From positions 1-44,042 of the forward strand of contig JALXCO010000222.1 in assembly GCA_026990885.1 (NCBI GenBank): a stretch of 44,042 nt of DNA. The letters run 5' to 3'. Below, piece after piece: positions 7,231-16,327 of this stretch. Each line of letters begins with the position of its first letter. Positions within the stretch are counted from its first letter, which is position 1. A program made the translations under genes and the position numbers. Source of the DNA: Desulfurococcales archaeon (GTDB taxonomy: Archaea; Thermoproteota; Thermoprotei_A; Sulfolobales; AG1). The notes under the pieces are model-generated. The model had not been told where the DNA came from. It saw nothing but the letters and a program-made list of their open reading frames with translations, and ran no database searches.

Positions 7231-8484
7231 ATGGAGATGGTGATTCTTGCTGCTGGTAAGGGGGAGAGGTTAAGGCCCATAACTGATGTGAAGCCTAAAC
7301 CCATGATCAGGATACTGGACAAGACCATCATTGAGAGAATAATAGAGTCCTCATACATAATGGGTGTAAAAAGATTCATTGTTGTAGCTGAGTATAGATA
7401 TGATATTCTAGCTAAGCACCTATCCAGAATAGCTGAGAGGCTGGGGACAGAGATATCGATCGTGAGACAAAAAACAGAGCTGGGCACGGGACACGCGTTA
7501 CTGGAGGCTTTACCCTCTATAAACTCAGATGATCCTATAGTTGTCTACGGCGATCTCTATGTTTCAGAAAACGCCCTAAAAAGAGTTATAGAATCCCCAC
7601 CCAACTCTCTTTTAGGCATTAGGGTTACTGATCCATCAAGCTACGGGCTACTGCATGTTAGAGATGGCGTTGCCTACGGTGTTGATGAGAAGCCCTCTAA
7701 ACCCAAGTTTTCTGGGCCCTACCTAATAAATGGGGGTATATATAGGTTCTCTAAAGAAACGCTTAAATACCTCGAAGATATCGAGCCCTCTCCAAGGGGA
7801 GAGATCGAGCTAACCGATCTAATAAACCACACAGCAAAAATGGGTTTCCGCTTCAAGGTTGTGGAGGCCACCTACTACGATGAATGGATCGATATCGGGA
7901 GACCCTGGAATATACTGGATGTGCACGAAAGGCTGCTAAAAGACCTCAGGAACAAGGTTGTGAAGGGCAGGGTTAGCCCGTCTGCAGAGATCAGGGGGCC
8001 AGTATATATAGAGGAGGGTGCAGAGGTGAAGGGATGCTCGATAATTGAGGGGCCGGTATACATCGATAGAAACGCTATTATCGGCCCGAACTCGTATATT
8101 AGGCCCTACACATATATAGGTGAGGGATCTAAGATAGGCTTCTCGGTAGAGGTAAAGAACAGCGTTATATATGAAGACGCGAGAATACCCCATCTAAGCT
8201 ATATTGGCGACTCCGTCATCTGCGAAGGCGTGAATTTTGGTGCAGGAACCCTTATAGCGAATCTAAGGTTTGACGAGAACCCTGTGAAGGTAACCGTGAA
8301 GGGGGAAAGGCTTAGCAGTGGAAGGAAAAAGCTTGGAGCATTTATTGGTGCCTATGTTAAGACAGGCATAAACTCCTCCATCCTTCCTGGGGTTAAGGTT
8401 GGTGCGTACTCAGTGATATATCCAGGTGTTGTTGTGGGGAGGGATGTTGACTATGGGAGTGTGGTTAGATCAAATATAATTTAG
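7231..8484 (+). CDS. Bifunctional GlmU-like sugar-1-phosphate nucleotidyltransferase/acyltransferase
   Basis: The 417-residue protein joins two domains. Residues 1 to about 230 are an NTP transferase with the signature AAGKGERLRPIT and the lysine-containing KPKPM. Residues about 250-415 are a left-handed beta helix of hexapeptide repeats (GPVYIEEGAEVKG, GPVYIDRNAIIGP, PGVVVGRDV). This layout matches archaeal enzymes such as Sulfolobus ST0452, which make UDP-GlcNAc or dTDP-glucose and acetylate hexosamine 1-phosphates. Products would feed N-glycosylation and surface polysaccharides. The gene stands alone, with AT-rich TTTTATTATTTAAG at 7190-7203 as a probable promoter for an almost leaderless ATG. 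Confidence 0.9.
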   Translation: MEMVILAAGKGERLRPITDVKPKPMIRILDKTIIERIIESSYIMGVKRFIVVAEYRYDILAKHLSRIAERLGTEISIVRQKTELGTGHALLEALPSINSDDPIVVYGDLYVSENALKRVIESPPNSLLGIRVTDPSSYGLLHVRDGVAYGVDEKPSKPKFSGPYLINGGIYRFSKETLKYLEDIEPSPRGEIELTDLINHTAKMGFRFKVVEATYYDEWIDIGRPWNILDVHERLLKDLRNKVVKGRVSPSAEIRGPVYIEEGAEVKGCSIIEGPVYIDRNAIIGPNSYIRPYTYIGEGSKIGFSVEVKNSVIYEDARIPHLSYIGDSVICEGVNFGAGTLIANLRFDENPVKVTVKGERLSSGRKKLGAFIGAYVKTGINSSILPGVKVGAYSVIYPGVVVGRDVDYGSVVRSNII

Positions 8485-8671
8485 CCTGATCCGATAGCCC
8501 AAGATAGTGCCTATGTTTCGCCTCCCTGCACCCATATAGATCACATTGCCACACACATACAGCAGAAATTTAATTTTAATAAGGGCTCATATAAATCAAT
8601 ACTAGTAGCGGGGACACCATCTCTGCAAAACGCTATATGGCTATATGTATTAGAGCTGTAGGTGATGATCG

Positions 8672-10156
8672 TTGTGTAGTATTGGGGGTTTTTTAAGGTT
8701 TAACCATTCTAGAAACATAGATCTTGTTGTCAGAAAGCTTGTGGATATAATGGTTAATGCTAAGGATCGTGGAAGGGATAGCTGGGGCATAGTGGGGGTA
8801 ACGGGCTCAGGTGACTATGTCTATATTAAAAGATCTGGCGAGATAGATAGAGAAGACTATAAAGACATATATGAGGTGCTTCGAGACCGCAGCCCGGTAT
8901 CGGCGATATTTAATATGAGGGCGGAGCCAACAACAGAGTATGTGCCAGTGAAGGATGATAACAATATACAGCCTTTTATCGGTTCTAGATATGCGGTGGC
9001 CCATAACGGTACTATAGCCAATGATCTTGAGATCGAGGAGAGGTTCAGGATCAGAAAGATATCTAGGATAGACACCTCGGTACTGCCTCCACTCCTAGAC
9101 AAGATATGGGATGGAGACATATACAGGCTTAGAGAGATCCTGGCCAACGAGATAAAGGGGAGCTATGCCCTAGCTATACTGGATAGGGTTAAACCCAACT
9201 GTATTTATCTAGCCACAAACTTTAAGCCCCTCTACATGATGTGGGATCGAGATCTCGAAACGCTGTTCTTCTCCAGCTACGACGAGCATCTCCAAAGCCC
9301 TGAACTCCCACCATGGAGCTCTAACCCCGTTAAGAGGGTTGAGCCCTACTCTATAGTTGAGATCTGCTCAAACGGTACCTATAGAACTGTAGATCTTAGT
9401 GGAGACAGAAGCATGAAGAAACGCAAGAGAGCGCTGGTCATTATAAGCGGGGGTCTAGACTCAACGGTCACAGCAACATACCTATTGAGGAAGGGATACG
9501 ACATAACTCTACTCCACTTCAACTATAGACACCTAGCTGAATCCCCAGAGTCGAGAGCCGTTAGAGAGATAGCTAAAGAGCTGAATGTGCCCCTGCTAGA
9601 GATCGAGACAGACGTGTTCAGAGTCATAGGTAAGTCATCACTGTTGGGTGAGGGGGAAGTAAATCTAAATGACATGGGTAGAGAGGGAGCGGAGCTCCCC
9701 TTCGAATGGGTTCCTGCCAGAAATTTCGTGTTTCTCGCAGTTGCCACAGCTATAGCTGAGGCATACGGATACGACTATGTGGCTTTAGGCATAAATGTGG
9801 AGGAAGGGAACGCGTATCCAGATAACGAAAACGAGTTCTACAGGCTGCTCAATAAGGCTTTACCCTATGCAACCTCTCCGGGAAAGATCGTGAAGATCAT
9901 TAATCCAGTAGGGCATCTGGTTAAGCACGAAATAGTCAGGCTGGGCCTAGAGATAGGGGCTCCCCTACATCTAACTTGGAGTTGCTATCTAGGTAAAGAC
10001 AAGCACTGCGGTAAATGCGGCCCGTGCTATATGAGGAGATGGGCTTTCAAGATGAATGGTGTTAGGGACCCCGTAGCATATGATCTTCCTGAAAGCCACG
10101 AAAAAGACTTCTGGAGCGGGTGCAGGAAGTATGAGTATAGGGGAGCTAGATCGTGA
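8672..10156 (+). CDS. Gat-QueC fusion, crenarchaeal archaeosine synthesis enzyme
   Basis: The 494-residue protein fuses a class II glutamine amidotransferase (residues 1 to about 245) to a QueC-type PP-loop domain (residues about 250-494). Cys2 follows the start directly and would become the N-terminal nucleophile, which fixes the TTG at 8672 as the start; GGTGAT at 8661-8666 is a plausible ribosome site. NMRAEPT (81-87) and AHNGT (110-114) form the amidotransferase pocket, ISGGLDST (258-265) is the PP-loop, and CGKCGPC near the end is the zinc site. In Crenarchaeota such fusions replace ArcS, converting preQ0 in tRNA position 15 to archaeosine. It overlaps queE by 26 bases. Confidence 0.92.
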   Translation: MCSIGGFLRFNHSRNIDLVVRKLVDIMVNAKDRGRDSWGIVGVTGSGDYVYIKRSGEIDREDYKDIYEVLRDRSPVSAIFNMRAEPTTEYVPVKDDNNIQPFIGSRYAVAHNGTIANDLEIEERFRIRKISRIDTSVLPPLLDKIWDGDIYRLREILANEIKGSYALAILDRVKPNCIYLATNFKPLYMMWDRDLETLFFSSYDEHLQSPELPPWSSNPVKRVEPYSIVEICSNGTYRTVDLSGDRSMKKRKRALVIISGGLDSTVTATYLLRKGYDITLLHFNYRHLAESPESRAVREIAKELNVPLLEIETDVFRVIGKSSLLGEGEVNLNDMGREGAELPFEWVPARNFVFLAVATAIAEAYGYDYVALGINVEEGNAYPDNENEFYRLLNKALPYATSPGKIVKIINPVGHLVKHEIVRLGLEIGAPLHLTWSCYLGKDKHCGKCGPCYMRRWAFKMNGVRDPVAYDLPESHEKDFWSGCRKYEYRGARS

Positions 10157-10877
10157 ACACGTCGCTGTATCAGAGATCTTTAAAAGCTATCAGGGAGAGG
10201 GGCTCAACGCGGGGAAGCCAGCTGTATTTGTTAGGCTAGCCCTATGCAACCTGTACTGCTCATGGTGCGACACAAAGTATAGCTGGCTAACTCCAGATAG
10301 AGCCAGGGTCCTGGGGCTGAAAGAATATTATTACTCGGCGGATAAAGCGGGATTCCAGATCTATTCACCTATAGAGCTATATAAGATCGTGACATCGATA
10401 AGCGGGATAAGGCATCTTGTTCTAACCGGAGGAGAACCCCTTATATGGAGGTATAGGCTGGTTGAGTTTCTATCTAGGCTAAAGAGCGATGGATGGTTTA
10501 TTGAGGTTGAGACCAACGGTACTATTCCACCTGAACCTATAGAAGGCTATATAGATCTATTCAACGTATCACCCAAGCTAAGCAATTCCAGTGTCCCATA
10601 CAGATATAGGATAGTGGAGAATGCATTGAGAAGGTTCGTTGAGCTCGCCGAGATGGGTAGGGCTATATTTAAGTTTGTTGTTTCGTCGCATAGCGATCTC
10701 GATGAGATAAGGGAGCTGATCAGAATCTATAGGATACCGAAAAATAGAATCCTGCTTATGAGCGAGTGCAGAGATAGAGTAGAATGTCTAGAAAGAGACA
10801 GATACACGGTTGAACTCTCAAGAAAGCTTGGGGTCGGCTTCACAAGGAGACACCACATATTGTATGGATACAAGTAA
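10131..10877 (+). CDS. queE: 7-carboxy-7-deazaguanine synthase (QueE)
   Basis: This 248-residue radical SAM enzyme converts carboxy-tetrahydropterin to 7-carboxy-7-deazaguanine, the step before QueC in the preQ0/archaeosine pathway. The cluster-binding cysteines are Cys39, Cys43 and Cys46 (CNLYCSWC). SYQGEGLNAGKP upstream and LTGGEPLIW downstream are family signatures. I place the start at ATG 10131, inside the end of the Gat-QueC gene, because the segment before it in the open frame is not conserved-looking and the SEIF-SYQGEG start is in the normal place. The overlap means the two archaeosine genes are translated together. Confidence 0.92.
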   Translation: MSIGELDREHVAVSEIFKSYQGEGLNAGKPAVFVRLALCNLYCSWCDTKYSWLTPDRARVLGLKEYYYSADKAGFQIYSPIELYKIVTSISGIRHLVLTGGEPLIWRYRLVEFLSRLKSDGWFIEVETNGTIPPEPIEGYIDLFNVSPKLSNSSVPYRYRIVENALRRFVELAEMGRAIFKFVVSSHSDLDEIRELIRIYRIPKNRILLMSECRDRVECLERDRYTVELSRKLGVGFTRRHHILYGYK

Positions 10878-10889
10878 TAGCCATCGTTA

Positions 10890-12188
10890 TCAGTCGAACA
10901 CCATACCCTTAGTTTCTGGAGCCAGAATATGTGTGGCTAGCGAACCAACCACAGCAACAGCCATTGTCACCAGCAGCGGGGTGGTTACATCTCCAGTAAG
11001 CTGGAACAACACGCCGAAGACTATCGGGCCCAATACAGCTATAAATTTGCCGAAGCCCTCGGCAACACCAAAGGCCTTCCCCCTAAGCTTTGTTGGAAAC
11101 AGCTCGCTAGTGAATGGGTAGACAGCGCCCCAGGCCCCAAGATTAAAGAAGCTAACAGCTATAGCCGCTAGAGTGAACACAACAACATCTCTAGTTGCGG
11201 CAGCCATCACGATCCCTGTCACCCCACTCATGAATAGGTAGGTGACCAGAGTCTTTTTCCTCCCCCACCTCTCTACAAGAATCATAGCGCTAACGTAGCC
11301 GGGCACCTGGAAAAGGAACGCTAGAGTTAGATAGATCCATATGTTTCCGTATAGGGCCACAACATTGAATACCTGGGGTAGCCATAGAAATAATCCGTAG
11401 TACGTATAGTTTAGAGCCGACCAGGCAAACAGCATGGCCAGAGCTCTCCGGCCATAGTGTGAGAAGAGCTCGTTGAAGCTTCCCTTCTCCTCCACGGCGA
11501 ACTCTATTGATCCAGGATCAATATCCCTTCCAGTAAGCCTTTTCAGAACCTCCGACGCCTTTCCCAAATCACCCTTCTTGGCTAGATAGAACGGGGACTC
11601 AGGCACATAGAGCCTGAATAAAGCCACTATAAATGCCGGAAAGGCAGCAGCGAGAAAAAGCGCCCTCCAGTTCCCGCCGCCAATCTCTAGAAAAACATAC
11701 GCTAGAGCTAGAGCTATTATACTTCCTACAGGCCAGAACAGATCCATGCTAACCATAAGCATACCACGCTTCCTGGGGGGTAGAAACTCGCTTAATAACG
11801 CTGGATCAACAACAAGCATGCCGCCTAGCCCGACCCCGGCAAGAAATCTATACGCTAAGAGATCGTAGAACCCCGTAGATAAAGCGGTTAAAGCGGTGAA
11901 TAGGCTATACCAAATGAGGGAGATCTGGAAAACAGGCCTTCTCCCTACAACATCGCTTAACCTCCCGAAAATAACCGCTCCGGCGATATCGCCAAGCAGC
12001 ACAGCTGAGGCGAGTATGCCTTGCTGGATCTGGTTGAGACCAAAGATCTCTGCGAAGAGAGGTAGGGTGAACGATATCAGTATTATCTCCATAGCCACAA
12101 AGGCCCATGAGAACCTGGCTATCCATATGATCCTACTCTGGGTGCTGCTGATCTCCTCAGTATCGAGGATCTCTTCAATCCTAACCAA
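10890..12188 (-). CDS. Major facilitator superfamily transporter
   Basis: This 432-residue membrane protein has 12 predicted helices in two halves. The MFS loop motif GRLSDVVGRRP lies between helices 2 and 3 and a related RWGRKK lies between helices 8 and 9. PESPFYLAKKG in the central loop and a terminal PETKG resemble sugar-porter and aromatic-acid/H+ symporter families. The substrate is unknown. The start is TTG at 12188, preceded on the minus strand by TATA-like GTTTATATT at about 12222-12230. It is convergent with queE, leaving 12 bases between stops. Transport of a sugar acid or carboxylate would suit the nearby aldolase, but this is inference. Confidence 0.88.
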   Translation of the reverse strand: MVRIEEILDTEEISSTQSRIIWIARFSWAFVAMEIILISFTLPLFAEIFGLNQIQQGILASAVLLGDIAGAVIFGRLSDVVGRRPVFQISLIWYSLFTALTALSTGFYDLLAYRFLAGVGLGGMLVVDPALLSEFLPPRKRGMLMVSMDLFWPVGSIIALALAYVFLEIGGGNWRALFLAAAFPAFIVALFRLYVPESPFYLAKKGDLGKASEVLKRLTGRDIDPGSIEFAVEEKGSFNELFSHYGRRALAMLFAWSALNYTYYGLFLWLPQVFNVVALYGNIWIYLTLAFLFQVPGYVSAMILVERWGRKKTLVTYLFMSGVTGIVMAAATRDVVVFTLAAIAVSFFNLGAWGAVYPFTSELFPTKLRGKAFGVAEGFGKFIAVLGPIVFGVLFQLTGDVTTPLLVTMAVAVVGSLATHILAPETKGMVFD

Positions 12189-12285
12189 TAACCGTCACCA
12201 AACACATGTTCTGTAAAAAACCAATATAAACATTAATCAGCCCACACTGACAAAAATAAAATCCCTCAAAGAATCAAAAATAATG

Positions 12286-12364
12286 GCGGCGGTCGTCTAG
12301 CCTGGTCTAGGACGCCGGCCTCCCAAGCCGGCGATCCCGGGTTCAAATCCCGGCCGCCGCACCA
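12286..12364 (+). tRNA. tRNA-Gly(CCC)
   Basis: A complete cloverleaf without an intron: acceptor GCGGCGG (12286-12292) pairs with CCGCCGC, followed by A73 and an encoded CCA. The anticodon loop is CTCCCAA with CCC at 12322-12324, and the T loop is TTCAAAT. A TATA-like AAAATAAAAT lies at about 12252-12261, the right distance upstream. Confidence 0.96.
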
Positions 12365-12490
12365 AACAATAAGAATGCTCTATCCCATCGAGATAGCTTC
12401 GCTCCTAAGGATACATAGATAACACCTAGATGGCATATCGAAGTAGACATATATCAAGGACTCAACAATACATGGTGTGGAGTTCCTGAT

Positions 12491-12700
12491 ATGCCTAAAG
12501 CTATAGAACTTGTGAAGCCCGGCGAACTCGATAAAGTAGCTCCAGGCATGTGGGCTGCGATAAAAGATGGAGAAGTAGTTGCCTGGGCTGATTTAGCTTG
12601 AGAAACTACGCAAGGCTTATGGCGAGGAAAGGGATGTAAACGTGAAGAGTACTATGTGATCAAAGTTCCAAGACACGAACTGATCGTTGCTATGCTATAA
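12491..12700 (+). pseudogene. Decayed small gene, DUF5678-like
   Basis: The first frame opens with ATG at 12491 (MPKAIELVKPGELDKV...) and contains WAAIKDGEVVAWADLA before a stop at 12599. The sense then continues in a second frame (LEKLRKAYGEERDVNV) from 12597 and in a third (EEYYVIKVPRHELIVAML) up to TAA at 12698-12700. Joined, these three pieces read like one small protein of about 67 residues of the kind containing the phrase 'W-x-A-I-K-D-G-E-V-V-A', as in DUF5678 proteins. Two frameshifts therefore separate it from an intact gene. Functions of this family are unknown. Programmed frameshifting is far less likely with two shifts in 70 codons. Confidence 0.6.
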
Positions 12701-12773
12701 AAACACTGCTCGCAACATAGCTTTAAGTATATGTATAGAACCATATTTTAAGCCTCTATACATAGTTTTACGT

Positions 12774-13541
12774 ATGAAGAATCCCTATAAATTGCTTGTT
12801 GATAGAATATCTGAGAAGGGGTACAGCCTAGGGACCTGGATAACCATAAACAGCCCAGAGATAGCTGAGATAGCCTCCTATATAGGGCTCGACTGGGTTG
12901 TAATCGATATGGAGCACGCCCCACTAGACTTCTATGACGCCGAAATGCTACTGATGGGTTTGGCCAATGATGCTGTAGTTGGGGTTGTGAGGGTTCCGCT
13001 AAATGATCCTGTGTATGTGAAGAGAGCCCTAGATATCGGGGCTGATGGCATACTGGCTCCCCTAATAAATAGCGAGGAGGATGCTAGGGATCTAGTTAGA
13101 TACGCGTCATACCCACCTAAGGGGATTAGGGGTGTGGGACCCCGCAGAGCCTCTAGGTATGGGCTAATTCCGCTTAGAGAGTATGTTGAGCAGTCTAGGA
13201 GCATTCTACTTCTAGTACAGATCGAAACGAGAGAAGCATTAATGAATCTGGATAGTATACTCGAGGTGGAGGAGATCCATGGAGTGTTTGTGGGGCCTAA
13301 CGATCTCGCTATGAATATGGGTGTTGAGAGAGACTTCGCCAACCCATATATGCAGAAGATGCTTAGCGAAATAGCCAGTAGAGCCGTGGAGAGGAAGAGG
13401 ATTATAGGTATAATGACCTACACACCTGAAGAGGCCAGAAAAGCTATAGAGCTTGGCTACAACTTCATAGCTCTGGGAAGCGATGTGTCAGCACTTATAA
13501 GGGGGTTGAAAACATTTAAAGAAAGCCTGGAAAATAGATAG
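12774..13541 (+). CDS. HpcH/HpaI-family aldolase
   Basis: I place the start at ATG 12774, giving 255 residues, because GTWITINSPEIAEI and the DWVVIDMEHAPLD motif then sit where the family has them. These class II aldolases use a divalent metal to cleave 2-keto-3-deoxy or 4-hydroxy-2-oxo acids into pyruvate and an aldehyde. The metal ligands Glu and Asp are in VQIETREA and FVGPNDLAMNMG. PPKGIRGVGPRRASRYG is the substrate loop. It is followed by the aminotransferase gene after 10 bases, forming a likely operon. 2-dehydro-3-deoxyglucarate aldolase and 4-hydroxy-2-oxoheptanedioate aldolase are equally possible. Confidence 0.88.
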   Translation: MKNPYKLLVDRISEKGYSLGTWITINSPEIAEIASYIGLDWVVIDMEHAPLDFYDAEMLLMGLANDAVVGVVRVPLNDPVYVKRALDIGADGILAPLINSEEDARDLVRYASYPPKGIRGVGPRRASRYGLIPLREYVEQSRSILLLVQIETREALMNLDSILEVEEIHGVFVGPNDLAMNMGVERDFANPYMQKMLSEIASRAVERKRIIGIMTYTPEEARKAIELGYNFIALGSDVSALIRGLKTFKESLENR

Positions 13542-13551
13542 GGGCTCTATA

Positions 13552-14637
13552 ATGAGCGTGGTCGATATACTCGATAACGAGCTGAGGAAGACGCAGACCT
13601 ATAAGCCTAAGGAGAGAAAATGCATTTATCCACTCGATCTAAACGAGAACCTAGTGATCCCTAAAGAGCTGCTTCAGGAGATAATTATTGAGGCTGCTAA
13701 GGAGATAGATCCCAGAACATACCCGGCAAAAGAGAGGAGAGAGGCTGAGGAGGCGTTAGCTAGAGTACACAATGTCGATCCCGAGCAGATAGTACTGTTC
13801 AACGGTGCGGATGACGCCATAGACACTCTGCTAAACCTAGCTAGCCAGGCTAATCCGGGGAAGGCAACGGTATTGGCGTTGAAGCCGTCATTCACAATAT
13901 ATAGGACGAGAACGCTTGCTAAGGGCTTAAACTATATAGAGAGCAAGATAGATAGGGATACATTGAAGCCTGATCTAAGGGACCTCACCGAGAAAGCCTC
14001 CATGTCAGAATTGATATTTTTCGATATACCCAACAATCCAACAGGCACGATACCTCTAGACAGGGTCGAGATTGAAGAGATAATAGAGAAAGCCCGTGGA
14101 ATTGTCGCTATCGACGAGGTATACGCCCAATATATTGCGGAGGGGTGGGAATCGATTGATCTAGTTAAGAAGTACGATAACGCTGCAACTATAAGAAGCT
14201 TCTCCAAATCCTATGGCTTAGCTGGTATGAGGATAGGCTACATAGTTTCCTCAGGGAGATTAGCTTCCATACTAAAGAGATCAACCCTACCCTTCCACAT
14301 GAATAAGCTAGCGCTTAGGCTCATAGTTAAGGTTCTCGAGAGAAACGATATCTTTAAGAAATACATCGACGAGGTAATCGATCTGAGAGACTATATGTAT
14401 AGGAAGCTTACGGAAATCAACCCGCTGAAGGTCTATAGATCATACACAAACTTTCTGTTGCTAGACGCCGGAAAACACCACAGCGAGATCCTTAAGAAAG
14501 CACATGAAAACGGGTACTGCATAAGGGAATTCAGAGGGGTTTTCGATGAAGACGATAAATATATAAGAATAACCGTACCTCCAAGCAGAGAGACCGTAGA
14601 CGGCTTGATAGACGTGGTTAAACAAGCTGTAGGCTAG
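13552..14637 (+). CDS. Histidinol-phosphate aminotransferase-like PLP enzyme
   Basis: The 361-residue protein is a fold type I aminotransferase closest in appearance to HisC: LDLNEN near the start, DIPNNPTGT (Asn161/162) and AIDEVYAQY (Asp188, Tyr191). The Schiff-base lysine is Lys219 in SFSKSYGLAGMRIGY. HisC exchanges the amino group between histidinol phosphate and glutamate. No other histidine gene is present, and its partner is an aldolase, so a broad-specificity aromatic or imidazole-acetol aminotransferase is also reasonable. The ATG at 13552 lies 10 bases after the aldolase stop. Confidence 0.82.
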   Translation: MSVVDILDNELRKTQTYKPKERKCIYPLDLNENLVIPKELLQEIIIEAAKEIDPRTYPAKERREAEEALARVHNVDPEQIVLFNGADDAIDTLLNLASQANPGKATVLALKPSFTIYRTRTLAKGLNYIESKIDRDTLKPDLRDLTEKASMSELIFFDIPNNPTGTIPLDRVEIEEIIEKARGIVAIDEVYAQYIAEGWESIDLVKKYDNAATIRSFSKSYGLAGMRIGYIVSSGRLASILKRSTLPFHMNKLALRLIVKVLERNDIFKKYIDEVIDLRDYMYRKLTEINPLKVYRSYTNFLLLDAGKHHSEILKKAHENGYCIREFRGVFDEDDKYIRITVPPSRETVDGLIDVVKQAVG

Positions 14638-14661
14638 AGCCCGAGAAAACAGGTGCAAAAG

Positions 14662-15036
14662 CTATCTCTTGGGTCCACGCCTCTTCTCCCTTTTAACTGT
14701 AACTCCCTGGGCAAATATAGCGTAGCCTATACCAGCACCTATAAATAATCCAATAACTATGCCTCCAGCTATCCACACACCTATCTCCGAGCCGGTGGGG
14801 GGTCTAGTAATGGTTATCGGCTCGGGTGTATATGTGAATGTAACCGTCAATGTGGTTGTGACTGTAGTAACGTTTCCTGGAGTCGTTACGTTAGCTACAG
14901 TTTCATTGGCGGCCTGCAGCAGGAGATTCCCTGAACCTACATATGTGTCCTGGAGTATCCAGGCAGTATCGATCGGTGAAAAAGCTATAGAGAGTGAAGC
15001 TATAGCTATAATCAGACAGATAACAATAGCCCTCAT
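14662..15036 (-). CDS. Small secreted membrane-anchored protein, unknown
   Basis: This 124-residue protein has a hydrophobic signal segment at the N-terminus (RAIVICLIIAIASLSIAF), an outside part rich in Thr and Val (VTTPGNVTTVTTTLTVTFT), and a single glycine-rich membrane helix at about residues 85-112 followed by a basic cytoplasmic tail (KREKRRGPKR). The Asn-x-Thr sites suggest N-glycosylation. The Thr-rich segment resembles stalk linkers that lift archaeal surface domains off the membrane, but no folded domain remains to be lifted. It lies between the convergent aminotransferase and the UbaA-like gene. Function unknown. Confidence 0.65.
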   Translation of the reverse strand: MRAIVICLIIAIASLSIAFSPIDTAWILQDTYVGSGNLLLQAANETVANVTTPGNVTTVTTTLTVTFTYTPEPITITRPPTGSEIGVWIAGGIVIGLFIGAGIGYAIFAQGVTVKREKRRGPKR

Positions 15037-15132
15037 GCAGTAGACACCACAAAGACGTTATACATGAAATCCTTTAAAATTATGGCCCATACACCCATAA
15101 CTAAAGCGTGGAACTGAACAATTACCGTTGTT

Positions 15133-16236
15133 TTACTGCTGTGCCCCTGAGATATATTGATCGAGGCCCAAATCCCTCAAAAACGATATAGCGTCACGAA
15201 GATCTCTAGCACCTCTAACTATAGCTAGAGACGGGTTGAGGATCGTTATTTCTACACCCCCTCTACCCACAACATAGATCCCATCGTATTCATTTACGCT
15301 CCAAACACCCCGATCAATAGATCCAATAAGCCTAACCAACTCCCCGCGACTCATGTTAAGCCTCACCTTAAAGGTGCCTGGAGAGCCACACACGGGCATG
15401 ACTCCATAGCGTTTTCTCTCTGCATCGAGAAACTCATACCTACCCAATCCACATACAGGGCATCTAGGGTTTCTTTTAACCTGTATCTTGGTGATTTCGA
15501 ACCTATTTACATCTATATAGTATAGCCCATCAGCGCCCCTGCCCTGAAGGATATCTACTGCCAGCTTGGCGACCACAGCCGAAACCATGGTTACCGTAAC
15601 TATATCTGTTCCTATAACCTCACACTGATTCTGGCTATCTAGATCGTTTACCGAACCCAGTATACACCTTAGGCAGGGCGTCGATTTGGGTATTATGGGC
15701 ATCACATTTCCGAACCTCCCAGAGACGCCAGCGAATATATATGGTACACCTTTATGTATGCAGGCCTCATTAACTATCATTCTCGTCTCCATGTTGTCTA
15801 GGCCGTCGATAACGAGATCGACACCATCGATCAGGTTAAAAACGTTGGAGCCATCAACCTCATCAACCACAGCCTCAACAGTGGTGCCGGGGTTGATGTC
15901 TGTAATCCTCTCTCTAACAGCATAGGCCTTGGGCCTTCTAACTCTATAGTCGCTATAGCCATACAGATGCACTCGGGGGATGTTCGATAGATCTACAAAA
16001 TCACGATCAACAATCCTGATAAAACCAACACCCATCCTGGCAAGAAGCTCAGATATAGTTGAGCCTAGAGCGCCAGCACCAACAACAAGAACCTTGGATC
16101 TCTGAAGCCTCCTTAATCCAGATAACCCTATCTCCTTCAAAAGAACAACTCTAGAGAACATTTCCGCTAGCTCATCATCGCTAGCAGCAGAATTATATGG
16201 GGCACCTTGGGTCAGCATGCCTGAACAATTCACCAA
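15133..16236 (-). CDS. E1-like ThiF/MoeB/UbaA-family activating enzyme
   Basis: The 367-residue protein adenylates the C-terminal glycine of ubiquitin-like sulfur carriers (SAMP/MoaD/ThiS type) for tRNA thiolation, molybdopterin synthesis or protein tagging. The ATP-binding GAGALG is at residues 53-58, with Asp77 in IVDRDF, DLSNIPRVHLY, and NPGTTVEA after it. Two zinc Cys pairs, CLRC and CPVC, and the intermediate NQCEVIG are visible. An extra C-terminal domain of about 90 residues follows the second pair (FKVRLNMSRGELVRLIG...), longer than in MoeB and not a rhodanese. The translated N-terminus is long, so a start at Met7 is possible. Confidence 0.87.
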   Translation of the reverse strand: MVNCSGMLTQGAPYNSAASDDELAEMFSRVVLLKEIGLSGLRRLQRSKVLVVGAGALGSTISELLARMGVGFIRIVDRDFVDLSNIPRVHLYGYSDYRVRRPKAYAVRERITDINPGTTVEAVVDEVDGSNVFNLIDGVDLVIDGLDNMETRMIVNEACIHKGVPYIFAGVSGRFGNVMPIIPKSTPCLRCILGSVNDLDSQNQCEVIGTDIVTVTMVSAVVAKLAVDILQGRGADGLYYIDVNRFEITKIQVKRNPRCPVCGLGRYEFLDAERKRYGVMPVCGSPGTFKVRLNMSRGELVRLIGSIDRGVWSVNEYDGIYVVGRGGVEITILNPSLAIVRGARDLRDAISFLRDLGLDQYISGAQQ

Positions 16237-16272
16237 GATAAATGTAGATTTAGACAGCTTATAGATATAGTT

Positions 16273-16285
16273 AAAAAATAAAAAG
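16273..16285 (-). terminator. Poly-T terminator after the L7Ae gene
   Basis: The minus strand reads TCTTTTTATTTTTTAAC here, about 40 bases past the L7Ae stop and before the next minus-strand start at 16236. Archaeal RNA polymerase terminates at such U-runs without a hairpin. Confidence 0.6.
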
Positions 16286-16327
16286 ATTCCTCCTTAAACT
16301 ATATGGCTCCTACCTAAAATAGCTGGG

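Noticed and set aside
7936..8193. Minus-strand frame within the GlmU-like gene
   Set aside because: The composition is the antisense of hexapeptide repeats, which easily leaves frames open. The plus-strand gene is clearly the real one.
15364..15376. CACCTTAAAGGTG, a shorter palindrome like the shared operator
   Set aside because: It lies inside the UbaA-like coding sequence, is 13 bases and lacks the central TTTAA spacing. It is probably chance.
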